DNA from: Lagopus muta
Lineage: Eukaryota > Chordata > Aves > Galliformes > Phasianidae
Direction: 5' to 3'
DNA length: 64,000 nt
Assembly (NCBI RefSeq): GCF_023343835.1
Contig: NC_064438.1
Location: 14,117,077 to 14,181,076 of the forward strand
Both the position numbers and the translations under genes were made by a program. Numbering within the stretch: the stretch's first letter is position 1; each line of letters begins with the position of its first letter. Positions 10,574 through 22,015 of this stretch are shown here, piece after piece. The notes beneath the pieces are model-generated. The model did no database searches and was not told where the DNA came from. It was given only the letters and a program-made list of their open reading frames with translations.

Positions 10574-13500
10574 TGTGCAGCAGACTCTGCTGTTGCAGAT
10601 ATAGGATGCTGCTTACCTTGGGCTGTGACGAGTTCGTTGCAGCTCTGTGCCAGCAAAGGGGGAAAAAAAACGTCACTCCCTGGAAAGCCACATTTGGTCC
10701 TGGAGCAATCTGAGACATTAATAATGCTTAGCACTTAGAGGGAGTTTTGCTAAACATGAGCTAATCCTTACAACACCCATGGGAAGGAGAAAAGTAATTA
10801 TTGTTATTGGGCTTGATTTTTCTTTTCCCATGTACCCTTGCAGATCAGGATCAGCTCTACCAATCCCAGGTTGCTCTGTAAATCAGAGGAGGATCGTACT
10901 CAGCTCAGTTTTTGCAAATAGGAAACCTGGAGCGGAGATGGTAGGTTATTGCCAAAGGCCACACAAGAAGGCAGAGTGTGTGGGGGAAATCCCAGTCCTT
11001 AATCCTACCCTGCCAAAGGGTCCTGGTCCCCTCTGAAGGCCCTCACCTGCAGGATTCTTTACAGGGGGGCAAGCATCCCGTGGAGAACCAACCTCATGGA
11101 GAGGATTCCTCCTACCATCAGCCCAGCAGAGGAGATTGCAGCATGAGGATGGCATAACACAGCTTTATGGGCACGAGCAGCGTGGAAGAGAGGAGGGGAT
11201 GTCTCCTTTGCTGGTGTCTCTGCAGGGGTAGGGGCTCCCAATACTGAGGGTGGGTTTTACTGGCTTTATTTTGCTTCCCAGACACACTCTTCTCTTTGGC
11301 TGAGAGCCTCGCACTCAGTGTCTGAGTGGAAATACTGTCTGTCAGCAGTACCAAGATGATGTCATTTAGTTTTCCAGGCTTCTGGGCTGAGCCAGCAACT
11401 TGAGCAAGTATGACTAGATGGGCTTTATTTAGGAGCCCAAGTGCAATCAAGCCCAGGTCTTTGCTGCACCCGGCAGTGGGTCATGCCCTCCACTGTGTCT
11501 CCACTACTGCTGCAAACTCAGCCCTACTGCCTCGGAGAAGGGCCCTTTTGGGAAGCCAGACTGGCTAGGGTGGTGGGAGAGGACACTTAGGGGAACAGGA
11601 GAGGGGGAGGAGTGTGGTTGTTGCCACCATCACTTTATCTGGGCTTTCCTCTCCCCTTCAGCCATGCCCTGCCAGCCCCTAAGTCTCTATGGGCAATGCA
11701 TGTGACCAAGGAGCTGCCCGTGTCCCTGAAGTGCCATCATGTCCCCAGGTGCTGTATTTCCCATCAAGTTCCTTGAGAAACTCTATCCGAGCATAGCAGC
11801 ATCCTCACACTTCTGTCTGCCATCTCCAGGCTGGGTTGTGGTACACAAGCATCATGCTGACTGGTTGCTTTTTAGTAGGAAAGCAAATGTTTTCACCCCT
11901 CCTCCTCCCATGGATACCCCTTAACCTGCCTCTTCTCCCTCAGCAGCAGCTCCTGACAAGCTAGGAGCTAAGAATAGCCCTGCTGCTGGCTCCAGGCTGG
12001 TGCTGTTTGCTCAGTGACTCAGAGCTGGCCAGGCAGGCACTTACTCAAAGGGCCCCATTACTCATATGTCTGCATCGCCCCAAGGATGGGGTTTGTGTCT
12101 TTTGCTTGCCTCTCCTCTAAAGATGCTTTATTTATTTCTTTTTAATCAAGCTGCCTGCTGCAAAGAGTGGTCATTATCCTGATTTACCACTAAACATATT
12201 TGCCCCTATCTAAAATGCTGGAGCACGTATTTATCATGCTATCATGCTGACTGCCCCACGCTTCTGCTCCTGGACATTGCCCTGCTGGGAGGGGGCTGTA
12301 TGGGCATGAGAAAATGCCTCCAAAAATTAAATTTTTGAGCATCCAGCTGTCCCTTTGGGTGCTCCCATCCTGCCTGTAGCCACCATTAATTCCAGCCCTC
12401 CCCACTGTCCACCCTGGGCCTCATCATCCAGGCGATGCTGTGGGATCTGGAAAACACCTCAGTGAGTTACAACATCACTCCTTTGCTTTAACAAGAAGCT
12501 TTGGTGACCAAAATCAAGAAGATACCATCTTTGCTGTCTGGTTTATTTCTCCGAGGTGATGGGGGCAGGCCCCGCTGCACCCACAGGCTCCTCGCTGTGT
12601 GCAATGTGCTGACATTATCTCCCTGGGTCATTCCGCTTTGGAGGATTACCTCACTGAGAAAACAGGCACCAGCATGCACATCGGTGCACACCCGTCTCAG
12701 GCAAATAGATCCACCCCCATGGGAACAGGCACATGGGAAGCTACCCCAGAGGTCAGGAGATATATGAGAGAACCGGTGCAGGTGAAGGTGTTTTGGCCTC
12801 TGTGTTCTGACAACAAGGAGGTGGTGGCATAGAGTGGGGAAGAAGGAAGCTCTGTCGTCCTGTCGTCCATCCAGTCGCAGGTGGGAGAGACCGCAGCCAG
12901 GCAGGGACCAGCCTGGAGCAGCCTCTAGCGGCGGCTCCCACAGCCCGGAGATGTTCAGTCACCAGCGTTCCGCCTGTGCACAACAGGGGGAGGGAAGGAG
13001 AATCCTTACTGGCATCCCAGTCCGTCCCCTTCATCAACCAGAGGGGCCGGGTGTAGTCCCCATTTCCTCCCGTTCTGTGTTCCCGTGTCCTGAGGACCAA
13101 GCACTGCCCAGCAGTCGTCCTCCTGTGGTCAGTCCATCCTTTTAGTGTGAGCAGTATCACTGCACCTTTCAGCCCTGCAGAGCTGGCTTCCAGGCTTGGC
13201 TTCAGCTGTGCCTTGGCATCCCTAGGCAGTGCGGTGATTCAGAGCCTGCCTGGGCACGGCAGACTCTGTGGTGCCCCAAGCAAGGGCCAGACTGCGTCTC
13301 CAGCCAGAGAGCATTAACCCACCAGAGACAGCCCTCAGACCTCACTGATGCCAAGCAAAAGTGCATCATAAAGTCAAAGTGCTGCCAGAGCTGCCTCTCC
13401 CTGTCTTGCTTCCCCATTAATTGATGCATGGGGCAGCCATTAGGGACAAGGGCTCAGGTTCTGTGCTGTGATGGAAGAGCTGTTTCAGCCTAGTTCCACC

Positions 13501-13594
13501 AATGGGGACCTTGCCTCCAGAACCAGGCAGAAGCACTGAGGTTTCTCAGGTAGCAGAATAACCTCTTAGGTAAGGGGAAGTCTCCTTCCTTACA

Positions 13595-13750
13595 GGCGTT
13601 TAAGGAAGTATATAAGGGGCAGAGATACTGAGAGGTGTGAATATGGCATTAAGGGACAGGTTTTAATCATGGAACTCATTAGGCAACCCTGATGGGTCAG
13701 AATTTGTGATCCTGAAAGTCTTTTCCAATCTAGAGGATTCTATGATTTTA
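13595..13750 (+). mobile_element. CR1 LINE 3' fragment, strongly diverged
   Basis: Only the last part is clear: GTGATCCTGAAAGTCTTTTC, then CAATCTAGAGGATTCTATGA. The left boundary is uncertain. Confidence 0.6.
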
Positions 13751-16566
13751 TATCAGATGAGACTGAGGAGGAAGCAACCAGCAAGATAACCCAAGGGATT
13801 GTGAGGAGCCATCCAGCTCACATAACCTCTGAGGTCTCACCAACTCCATTCTTGACAACAGCTCAGCTGCACATTTGGCAGCATGTGGCCAACAATAAGA
13901 CCTTAACTCCCCTCCTCATGAGAAAAATGCTCTGTGTGCAGAGAAGTGGGGAAAAAGGATCTTCCTGGCATGCTCACCCTCTCCATCTCCCAGGGCTGTG
14001 CCAGGCAGAGCTGCTGACAGATGCAGACAGTACCAAGCCCTTCTCCTGCACGGACTGGCTGCCCTTGGCTCTCACACCCACCATTGCCATTAGCAATGAG
14101 CTCAACCTTCTATTATTGCTGATCCAGGGAGTCTGGAGGCTCTCGGAAATACAGCATCGATTTGTGCCTCTTACATGTCCCTCTCAGGGCTTCAGTTTCA
14201 GGAAATATCTTTGCCTCTCCTCTCCCCTTCAAAGTCTTCAGGAATGATCTTCCAGAGGGACACTGGAGCTGGGAGCTAAGGGAAAAGCAACTAGCAGTTC
14301 AGTGAGAAGAATGACGGCTTAGCAAGGCCCCTTGCTTTGGCTGTCTGTGTGCTTTATTCATCCTGCTTGGTATGGGGGAGGACACCTTCCCCTCAGAGAG
14401 TCTGTGCCTTGGTAAGCCAGGAAAAGCCACAGTGGGAATTTCAGGAATGCAAAGCGAGCCCGCAATCTCACAGAGAGAGATGCGGTGTGGATCAGGGGTG
14501 GGAAACACCTCACATAGCAGATTAACAGCAAGGACTGCTGGTCTCTGCTCATCCATGGCATGGCCATGTAAAGGCGATGTGCCCAGGGCAGTGCCTTCTC
14601 CTCCCTTTCCCAGCCTGGCAGAGCTGCCAGCATGGAGTGTGCCAACCAGTAAACAGGAGACAGCGTTGCTGTGCAAACTCAGATAAGCCTGTCCGTCTGC
14701 CAGGGAGCATTCACTGCTGGTAATGATCAACTCAGAAGCATCCTGGTACCCTTGAAAGAAAATCCTGCTGAGGGCAGGGGCAGGCAACTTTTATCCTACC
14801 TGGACTTGGAAGACAGACGTGATTTTTCCTTTGTGTCATGGTACTCACCATGGAGCCACCAATAAGGAGCCAAAGGCCCTATTTTGTTGCATCTTTTCTA
14901 TACAAATGGATCACAAGGTAGCCCCAGCATCAGTGTTAAAACCTTGCACAAGCAATCAAGTAGCACCATGAAGACCAACAGGGCAGTCAAAAAAGAGCTA
15001 TAGCCAGAAATTGTGTCACCTCCTCGAATCTCCTTTCCTGGGCAGGAAAGGCTTGCTGCCTAACCCAGCACCTTATCAAACAGGCCACCTCACTCCCCCT
15101 GCATCCTCAGAAAGACTTTCAGGTGCCTGGGTACATCACAAATGAGCCATCACAAACATGAGTGTTTGTGCCAGCTGCCAGAAGCAGGGATCAAGCTCTC
15201 TCCTGCATCTGTTATCTCTACCTGGGAAGTGGACTAGCCTTTGACAACAGGCAGATTATGAAGCAGACAAGCAAGTGCTTGGTGCCCTGAACAGGCAGTT
15301 TGTGCTGCTTACAGCCATTGGGAAGGGGAGATGTCCAAGGGGTGATGATTCAGCCATGGCACCACTGGACTCCTGCACACTTGAGGAACATGTCCTGGAC
15401 AAAGCTGATTTACCCTCATATCATCCTCCTGCATTTCACACAGCAGCATATTATTGCACAGAATTTAGCTGACTCCTTGTACTTACTGTCCTTACAGCCA
15501 TGAGAGTCAGAGGAGGAACAGGACAGATCACCTTCCACTGCTAATGCTGAAAAGTAGACATGAAACAAACCCAGCTTTCATTGACAACATTTACTGCAGA
15601 AATCAACACTTCCTATACATAGAAAAATCAATTAAATGAGACTTACCAAATAAATCCCCATTGGACCCGGACTAGGACAAAACCACCTGCATCAAGAGGG
15701 CTTCACATGGCCAAAGCCCAATACTGCTGTCCCTTTCCAAAGTCTCACTTTCTCCCCACCAGGACGACCACCCCACTTAGAAGCTGGGTTCCTGGTTGGG
15801 AATAACTGTCACAGCAACCGTCCTCCTAAGTCTGCAGGAGCATACAGATCTTCTGATGGCCATCAGATGGTGCCATTGAGTCTTCTTCGGAGGCAAAGCT
15901 CCGATGGCAGCAGGCTTGGAGCAGGGAGCACTCTTGTTCCTTGCTCCAGCCCACAGGAAGGGAATGGAGTGTGATTGCCCACCTCCAGATAAAACCAGAT
16001 AAAGAGATTCCTAGCGTAGGAGCTGGCATGGCAAGGCACATTTGTGTTTTCTGTTGTTTCCAATGATGTGAGCAAGCTTCTGTCACCACTTGTGGGTTTT
16101 GCACCAGTCTTGCAAGGTTGGCTATATTTCTTCAATGATGTCAATGTAGGAGAAGGCAATAGCAGCGTAGGAGCATTTCAGCCTCAGTTTCCTCAAAAGA
16201 AGGTGTGGTTTGCCGCTGGAAAGTGTTAGAAAAGAGGAACTAAGGTCAACCAGGGGCAGAAATGAAAGAGCAACCGTGTTAACAAAAGCTCCTTTTTGAG
16301 CACTGTGGGACACCGAATGCTTTCAGGCAGCCCCAGAGAGCTTTCACTTGGGATTGGCCTCCCCTCCACATCCCCCTACTTCTTCCCCTTTTATTTTTAG
16401 CACAAAGCATGAAGCAAGAAGAGGCTTGTACTTCAAGGCACACTGCTTGCAATGTTCTCGTCACATTTGCCATCTCATCTCCAGATATGGGACCAGAACT
16501 TCCCATGCTTTTGAGTTAGTAACTCTCTTCGTGTTTTTGGTTTCTTTTTGCTTGGTTGGTTGGCTG

Positions 16567-16585
16567 GTTGTTGTTGTTGTTGTTG
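16567..16585. repeat. (GTT)n microsatellite
   Basis: Six consecutive GTT units are followed closely by a T run at about 16592-16604. Confidence 0.85.
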
Positions 16586-17399
16586 ACTTTATTTTTTTTT
16601 TTTTCAGCGAATGGAGCCTGCCATCCAGCTGAGGTCTTTACCTGACATTGCAAATAGGCATTAATTATAACCGACCACTTTCTATTTTTGTTTTTCCTCA
16701 GATTTTAATTGTGTGAGATGAGAGAGAAGAAAAATGGTAGCAAGCAGAGGAAGCCTGAGAAAGAGGGAGAGGAGGAATCATCACTATTGCATTTAATCAG
16801 TGATAAGAATGGCTGCTGAGCTGGAGTGAGTGGTTTCCAAGTGCAGTGGGAGCCAGCTTCAATTTCACAGCATAATCTTTCCTGCGGCCTTAAAATAACT
16901 TCTCCCTGCCCCCAGGGTATCACAGGAGCTGGAGAGCCATGTGTGCCCCTTCTCTGCACAGCTCTGCATTCAGCAATGCCTTATCTCTGTCTGGGGGCTG
17001 TTTGGAGAGCGGTGGCATCGCATGTGTCACACCGAGGCACAAAGCCCTGGAACAGAAAAGGGACATTTTTCAGACCTGTGGTCTCCCCAGGAGGGCAGCA
17101 GGCTGGGCAGAGCTGACTGTTTGAGCTCATGTTTGGTGCCAGCAAAAGAGCAGTTTACCCAAAGTGCTCCACAGAGATGGGACCTCTTTATTGTCAGGGG
17201 CTAATTGCTCATGTGAGATGTACTTACAGAAGAAGCTGTTTGTGCAGAGTGGTAGACAAACAGACTCCTGTTCTGCCAGGCACCCTTTGTAATCAGAGGG
17301 GGCTGGGAATACTTTAGTGCAGTCATGGCAGGCCTCATTTGCACCACCAGCACCAATCCTACACTGGGCTGGATGGTGCTGGGGGTGCTGAGCTCCATC

Positions 17400-17586
17400 C
17401 CATTGCCCAGTTCAGTAGGTGTGGCAGTTCAGAGCAATTTCCCCTCCCTGGATGTATTCAGGGCCAGGTTAGATGGAGCCCAGCGCACCTCATCTGGTGG
17501 GAAGCAGCTCTGCCCATGACAAGGGGCTAGGACTGGGTAGGCTATAAGGTCTCTTCCAACCTAAGCTGTTCTGTGATTCTATGATT
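17400..17586 (+). mobile_element. CR1 LINE 3' fragment
   Basis: It contains TGGATGTATTCAGGGCCAGG, GGTCTCTTCCAACCTAAGC and the end TTCTGTGATTCTATGATTC. It may start slightly further left, near 17360. Confidence 0.75.
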
Positions 17587-18593
17587 CCCTGCACTCAGCC
17601 CGCTGCCTGCTCATGTACATGGTGTGAACAAGCCACAGCAACCTTGCTGTTCCCATGACTTGCAAATCTAACACTGGGTAAAAGCATTCAGGACTCTGAA
17701 GAACAGACTCATGGATGTTCTTCAGCTGTACATCTGCTGCCTGCTGGCTAAAGTACTTTTTTATCAGGTGGAGGCCTAGGGGGAATTTTGCCACTTGTGA
17801 GGAAGATCCAGCATTAAGAAAGTAATGCAAACAATTTCTGGCATTGTCTCCATCTCCTAGCACAACCAGTAGGGATGGTTTCCAATTATGTGCCTGCAGG
17901 TAACCCACAGCCCATCCACACCAAATGGACATCCTCTCCCTGTGTGAAGATATACCTCCTGTTTCCCACCTTCTGTGCTTTTCTCCGCCCTGTGACAGGT
18001 GGTGGGCTGGGATACACTCAGTGAAGAGCTCAGCAGTAAGAAAGAGCAGCATCAACTACAGCAAGCTGTAGAAAAACTGAAAAGTCAATCCTGATATGCT
18101 GCTCCTCCTGTTCTTTCAGGAAGAGCCATTATTCCCCAGTTGGAAGAATAGAGAAATATACCTAATTCTGAGCACTCCCAAGCAATGAATGTTTCAGAGC
18201 ATTTACATGTCAGCTCTCACAAGACGTTTGATGTAGAGGGAAGTGTTTCTTTTTCCAGATGTGGTAACTGAGACATGTGGAAGGTATTGCTAATAATATT
18301 TAATTAGTGGAAAAAAAAACATAGAAAACAGTCACCACTGGTCTTGTGCTTGAACATCCACTCATAAGTTGTTCTGTAAAAGAGGAAATGTCCAATACTT
18401 CTGTCGTCCTCTGACCAGGAGATGGAGAAAAAATTTACCCAGAGATTTACTTTGTTCAACATCTCTGGGAATGTAGACACCCAAGCACAAACTTTCAGTA
18501 TTCCTTCCTGAAGTTTTGGCACTCTATAGACATGTAAATACAAGCCCTATTTCCTAGCTAGGTGGGCTCTACACAAATGCATATGCATGTATT

Positions 18594-18614
18594 TATATAT
18601 ATATATATATATAT
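18594..18614. repeat. (TA)n microsatellite
   Basis: About ten TA units, seen directly. Confidence 0.9.
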
Positions 18615-21054
18615 CAGTCTGGCCTGGTCTTCAGCAGATTGTCTTGTTGTAAGACTATATCTAAAATGTGTTACTATTATTGGCAGCAATCGATATTTAG
18701 AATCACTCATAGTGTTTATTTATGAAAAAAAAATCGAATGTTCCAACCAAGAAGAGACGTTGTTATTAATATCTAGCATGATTAATGATCACATTGCAGG
18801 CAGGCCCACGCTGTCAGACTCATGCTCTTTGCTTTTTCTAGTGGCTCTGCAGGAATTTGAACCATAACATGTTTCATGCACAGGGACAAAGACGTTTTGT
18901 CCCAGGGAAGGAATATGTGGATGTTTTTGATTTAAAGAGCCTGTGCCACATTCAGTATTTCACAAACACACCATTTGGAACCCAAATCCATCACTCTGTC
19001 ATGTCTTTCACTGAATGTATATTTCCCCCTGTAGCTGAAGTTTTGGATCTGAGCAGCAACCTTTCAGCCTGCTCATCCCTCTCTTATGGATACCAAAGCA
19101 TCAGCATTGAGGCCTCCTGGCTTACACCAAACATTGGGTTGTGGAGGTGGGACAGGTGTTTCTGATGCAGTATGCCAGCAAATGACCAAAGTTCATTTTC
19201 ACTCCTTACGCTCCGCTGCCTAAGCTGATGTTTGCACACCTGCACCGTGTGCTTTTGCTTCTGCAGAAGGCAACGGCAACAAAGCCTGGCAGTAAAGTTG
19301 ACACAGTTGCAGAGAGCCTGGTGCCTTGATTACTTCCTCATAGCCACTCGTCCTTTGCAGCACCGCTTTATTACTTGCTGGGTGAAGAAGCCAACTGCCA
19401 ACAAAAGCCAAAACTAACATGCAAGTCAGCTATATATGGAAGACTGTGTCTGAGCTGCTATCGAATATCACACTTTGTACAAAATCTGGTCACGAGAATT
19501 GCAGGAGGGAAAAATAAGGAAATAAACCTTCAGGACAGCTATTCCATTAGCCACGCTGAGCCACCTCGGGGACTGCAGCATTGCTCTTCAGGACAGACAG
19601 AAGAGTCCTTGGGTAGGCTGGGACATCCTTGCTATCCTGTATTTTCCCTTCCTATCACATCTATATGTCAAGCACCAGCTCTCATTAAACATCTTATATT
19701 TGTGCTGTGCTAGCACTTGCAAGCCTGTTACTCTGAAAAGGACCATCCTTTGCTACAATGTGTAATATAGTGTCTAGCACAAGCGAGTCCCACAGCCTAT
19801 GAGGCTAGACATTGACAAAGAATTAATGGCTGCAAAGCATTTTTTGGAGGGTTTAGAAACAGGAGGGGAATTACAGCACAGACACTGGAAAAACCACTGC
19901 TCCTCAGCTGACACATCTCTGCATTTCAGAGATGCTGATGGAGATGTCTCTACACAGAGGTGCTGATGGAGAGAAGTCTCAACAGGGAAGAACATGAAAC
20001 ACTGGGTCTGCCAGAGGGATTCCTGGGCTTTTCAGTGGCCAAATGGAAAAACAAAAGAAGCAGTAGCTGTAATATCTGTAATATCAATTTGGCAACTGAT
20101 AAAAACTATAAAATAATAATCATAAGTGAGATATACACAAATGCCTCATGACATTGCAAAGTATGATAGAAAAGATTAATAAAATAGATGTCAGCTTTCT
20201 GAATTGCTATTGAAGCATTAATTCCCCCCGTGCCAGTTGCTGTATGTTTTCCTTGATACAATCAGGAGGAAAACATCTAATCTGACATGACAAACTCATT
20301 GTATTAGGAGCCATTTCTGCTTTAAAACATGTGTCATATGACTAAACACACTGCTCAGGGTACAATGCACCCCTCAGTAAAATCGGGCAGAGCTCATCCT
20401 TAAATGCCCTGCCAAAAATATTCCCAACAAAGGCCAACAAGAAAACATAATTCAAATGAGGGACATCTGTTCCCTAATGTTTGCAGATAATGACTGGATC
20501 AAGTGTCTGCATAAAGGATAATTATTTTCTGCAGATGGTTTGATCTGATATTTTAAACATTGCGCGAGGACTTTGTCCCAGCCGCTCTGCAAAGTGTGCA
20601 GGGTTTTCCTGGCGTGAGACTTCTTTCCCATCCTCTGATTTTATAAATGCAAAGGGAACAAAAATTATGAAAGTTAAATTAAAAAAAAAATAATAAAAAA
20701 ATAAAGCATGTATGTGTCGTGCAGATTTCAAAAGTAATGGCTGATACTCAACCAGCCTCCTGAAGCCGGTGCTCCTCACAGGAAGCAAGAACGATCTGGC
20801 AGGGAGTCCAAGGATGCAGCTGTCAGCCACCGTACCGGCAGTTTTTAGTTAACCTGCGTCCCACGTGTGCGATCACCTCCAGATCTGTGAATAGCTCCAT
20901 TAAAGACCGTGGCAATCGAGAAGGAGGTCATACTTCTGCTTTCGTACACACCGGTTAAGGACTATGGCACTGGAAACGACTCACTTCCACGTTTGGAATG
21001 GAAGGGATTTCTCCTCTCAATCAGCGTCACCGACGGCCCAAAGAAAGGCACCGC

Positions 21055-21073
21055 ACTACATTTCCCAGCGTGC
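21055..21073 (+). promoter_or_regulatory. ZNF143/THAP11-type site (SBS, 'ACTACAATTCCCAGAATGC'-like)
   Basis: The bases ACTACATTTCCCAGCGTGC match the well-known ACTACAnnTCCCAGnnTGC promoter motif at all invariant positions. It lies about 280 bases upstream of the MOB2 ATG, the usual distance for this factor near start sites. Confidence 0.75.
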
Positions 21074-21087
21074 CCCGGGAGGCGGCC

Positions 21088-21114
21088 GGGAACGGGACCG
21101 GGAGGGGGAGGGGG
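21088..21114 (+). promoter_or_regulatory. G-quadruplex motif in MOB2 promoter
   Basis: Five runs of three to five G are separated by loops of one to three bases, so the stretch meets the usual four-run G4 rule. It sits between the ZNF143-type site and the first ETS-type site. Folding is not shown by sequence. Confidence 0.55.
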
Positions 21115-21116
21115 CA

Positions 21117-21124
21117 ACTTCCGG
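21117..21124 (+). promoter_or_regulatory. ETS-type site ACTTCCGG
   Basis: This is the exact core for GABPA/ELK-class ETS factors, about 235 bases upstream of the MOB2 ATG in the CpG island. Confidence 0.6.
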
Positions 21125-21162
21125 GTTGGCCGCCGGCGGGGCGGGGCGAGCGCCGTGTGTTT

Positions 21163-21170
21163 ACTTCCGG
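21163..21170 (+). promoter_or_regulatory. ETS-type site ACTTCCGG, second copy
   Basis: A second identical ETS core lies 46 bases after the first, in the same orientation. Paired ETS sites often mark the start region of TATA-less promoters. Confidence 0.6.
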
Positions 21171-21288
21171 CCGCCCGAGTGCGCGAGTGTCAGAGCGAGG
21201 AGCCCGGCCGCCTCGCGAGCGGAGCCGCAGCCGGGCAGCGCCCGCCGGGCCGGCAGCCAGCCGCTGGGGCGGGGCGCGTCGGGGCCTC

Positions 21289-21303
21289 ATGAGCGGGCGG
21301 TGA
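21289..21303 (+). CDS. Upstream ORF of four codons in MOB2 5' UTR
   Basis: ATG-AGC-GGG-CGG-TGA (MSGR) ends 48 bases before the MOB2 start. The spacing would allow re-initiation. It is relevant only if transcription starts upstream of it, which the sequence does not show. Confidence 0.3.
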   Translation: MSGR

Positions 21304-21351
21304 GAAGGACGCGGCGGCCGCGGGAGCCACCCGGGGCGGAGGGACCCAGCC

Positions 21352-21368
21352 ATGGACTGGCTCATGGG
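21352..21368 (+). CDS. MOB2: MOB kinase activator 2, coding exon 1
   Basis: The exon encodes MDWLM plus two bases of a Gly codon, then a strong donor GTGAGT at 21369. The recalled N-terminus of vertebrate MOB2 is MDWLMGKSKAKPNGKKP, so the exon break after MDWLM-GG fits. The start sits in a perfect Kozak context (CAGCCATGG) in a CpG island, and MOB2 is the known neighbour of DUSP8 in the same orientation in human. MOB2 binds the NDR kinases STK38 and STK38L and competes with MOB1 (family knowledge). Only this exon is in the window; the call rests on six residues, splice phase and synteny. Confidence 0.85.
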
Positions 21369-21995
21369 GTGAGTAGGGCCCCCCGTCTCCTCCCGGTCTC
21401 CCCGGCAGCCTTCCTCCGCTGCCGCGGGGCAAGGCGGCAGGAGCAGGGCGGCCGTTGGGCGCGCGCCGCGGGAGGCACCTGGCGGGCGGTGCCGCCGGGA
21501 AGAGCTCGGTGCCGCCGGACCGCTCGCAGGGCAGCGCCGCCGAGTGCAGCCCGACGGGTCGCGGGGGAGGAAGAGGTGCGGAGGACTCCGCGTCGGCCGG
21601 GAGAAGTAACTTCTCGTGCCTTTTTCGGCCGTGGGAAGGGCGGGTGTCGCGGGACGCCGTGCTTCCTGCTCAGCCTGAAGGGTTGTCTGTGGGGAGGAAG
21701 GGGAGAGCTCGGCTGGGATTAAGCCGAACGGGAGCCGCGCCGGGGAGCTTGGATAGCCCGGCTTTAATTGCGCGGAGACGGGGAGGCGGCGCTTTGCTGC
21801 CCGTTTTAGGTTTGAGGAGCTCGGTGCGTGCTGCTGGGTGCGCCCCGTTTGGTTATCGCCGGCGTGAGTTTTGCTCGTGACCTGTGCTTAGGTGAACTGT
21901 GAATAATTCTGCTTCCAAATCACATGGGCTGTAGCTTTATGCTTCAGCTAAACTAGACTGCTGGTGATTTCTGCTGCCTGTAGGTCCTTTTTTTT

Positions 21996-22015
21996 ATTTA
22001 TTATTATTATTATTA
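21996..22015. repeat. (ATT)n microsatellite
   Basis: About six ATT units follow a T run, near the start of MOB2 intron 1. Confidence 0.8.

Larger units (their letters stand above)
9641..20880. other. Intergenic spacer between DUSP8 and MOB2
   Basis: About 11 kb with no supported gene. It holds three CR1 fragments (10372, 13595 and 17400 regions), a (GTT)n at 16567 and a (TA)n at 18594. The open frames here are short, begin at random ATGs and resemble no family I know. A near-tandem pair around GCTGATGGAGA lies at about 19930-19975. Confidence 0.6.
21000..21650. promoter_or_regulatory. MOB2: CpG island promoter of MOB2
   Basis: Base composition changes sharply from AT-rich spacer to dense CpG with several GGGGCGGGG (Sp1-type) words. 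The island covers the 5' UTR, exon 1 and the start of intron 1. No TATA box is apparent, as is usual for broadly expressed CpG-island promoters. Edges are by eye. Confidence 0.85.

Noticed and set aside
9641..20880. Possible gene between DUSP8 and MOB2
   Set aside because: I looked for exon-like segments with splice sites and found none convincing. The open frames are short and low-complexity.
20964..21722. 252-residue + strand open frame over the CpG island
   Set aside because: It is Arg/Gly/Ala/Pro-rich, as GC-rich promoter DNA gives in any frame. It overlaps the MOB2 start and donor in another frame and lacks any domain.
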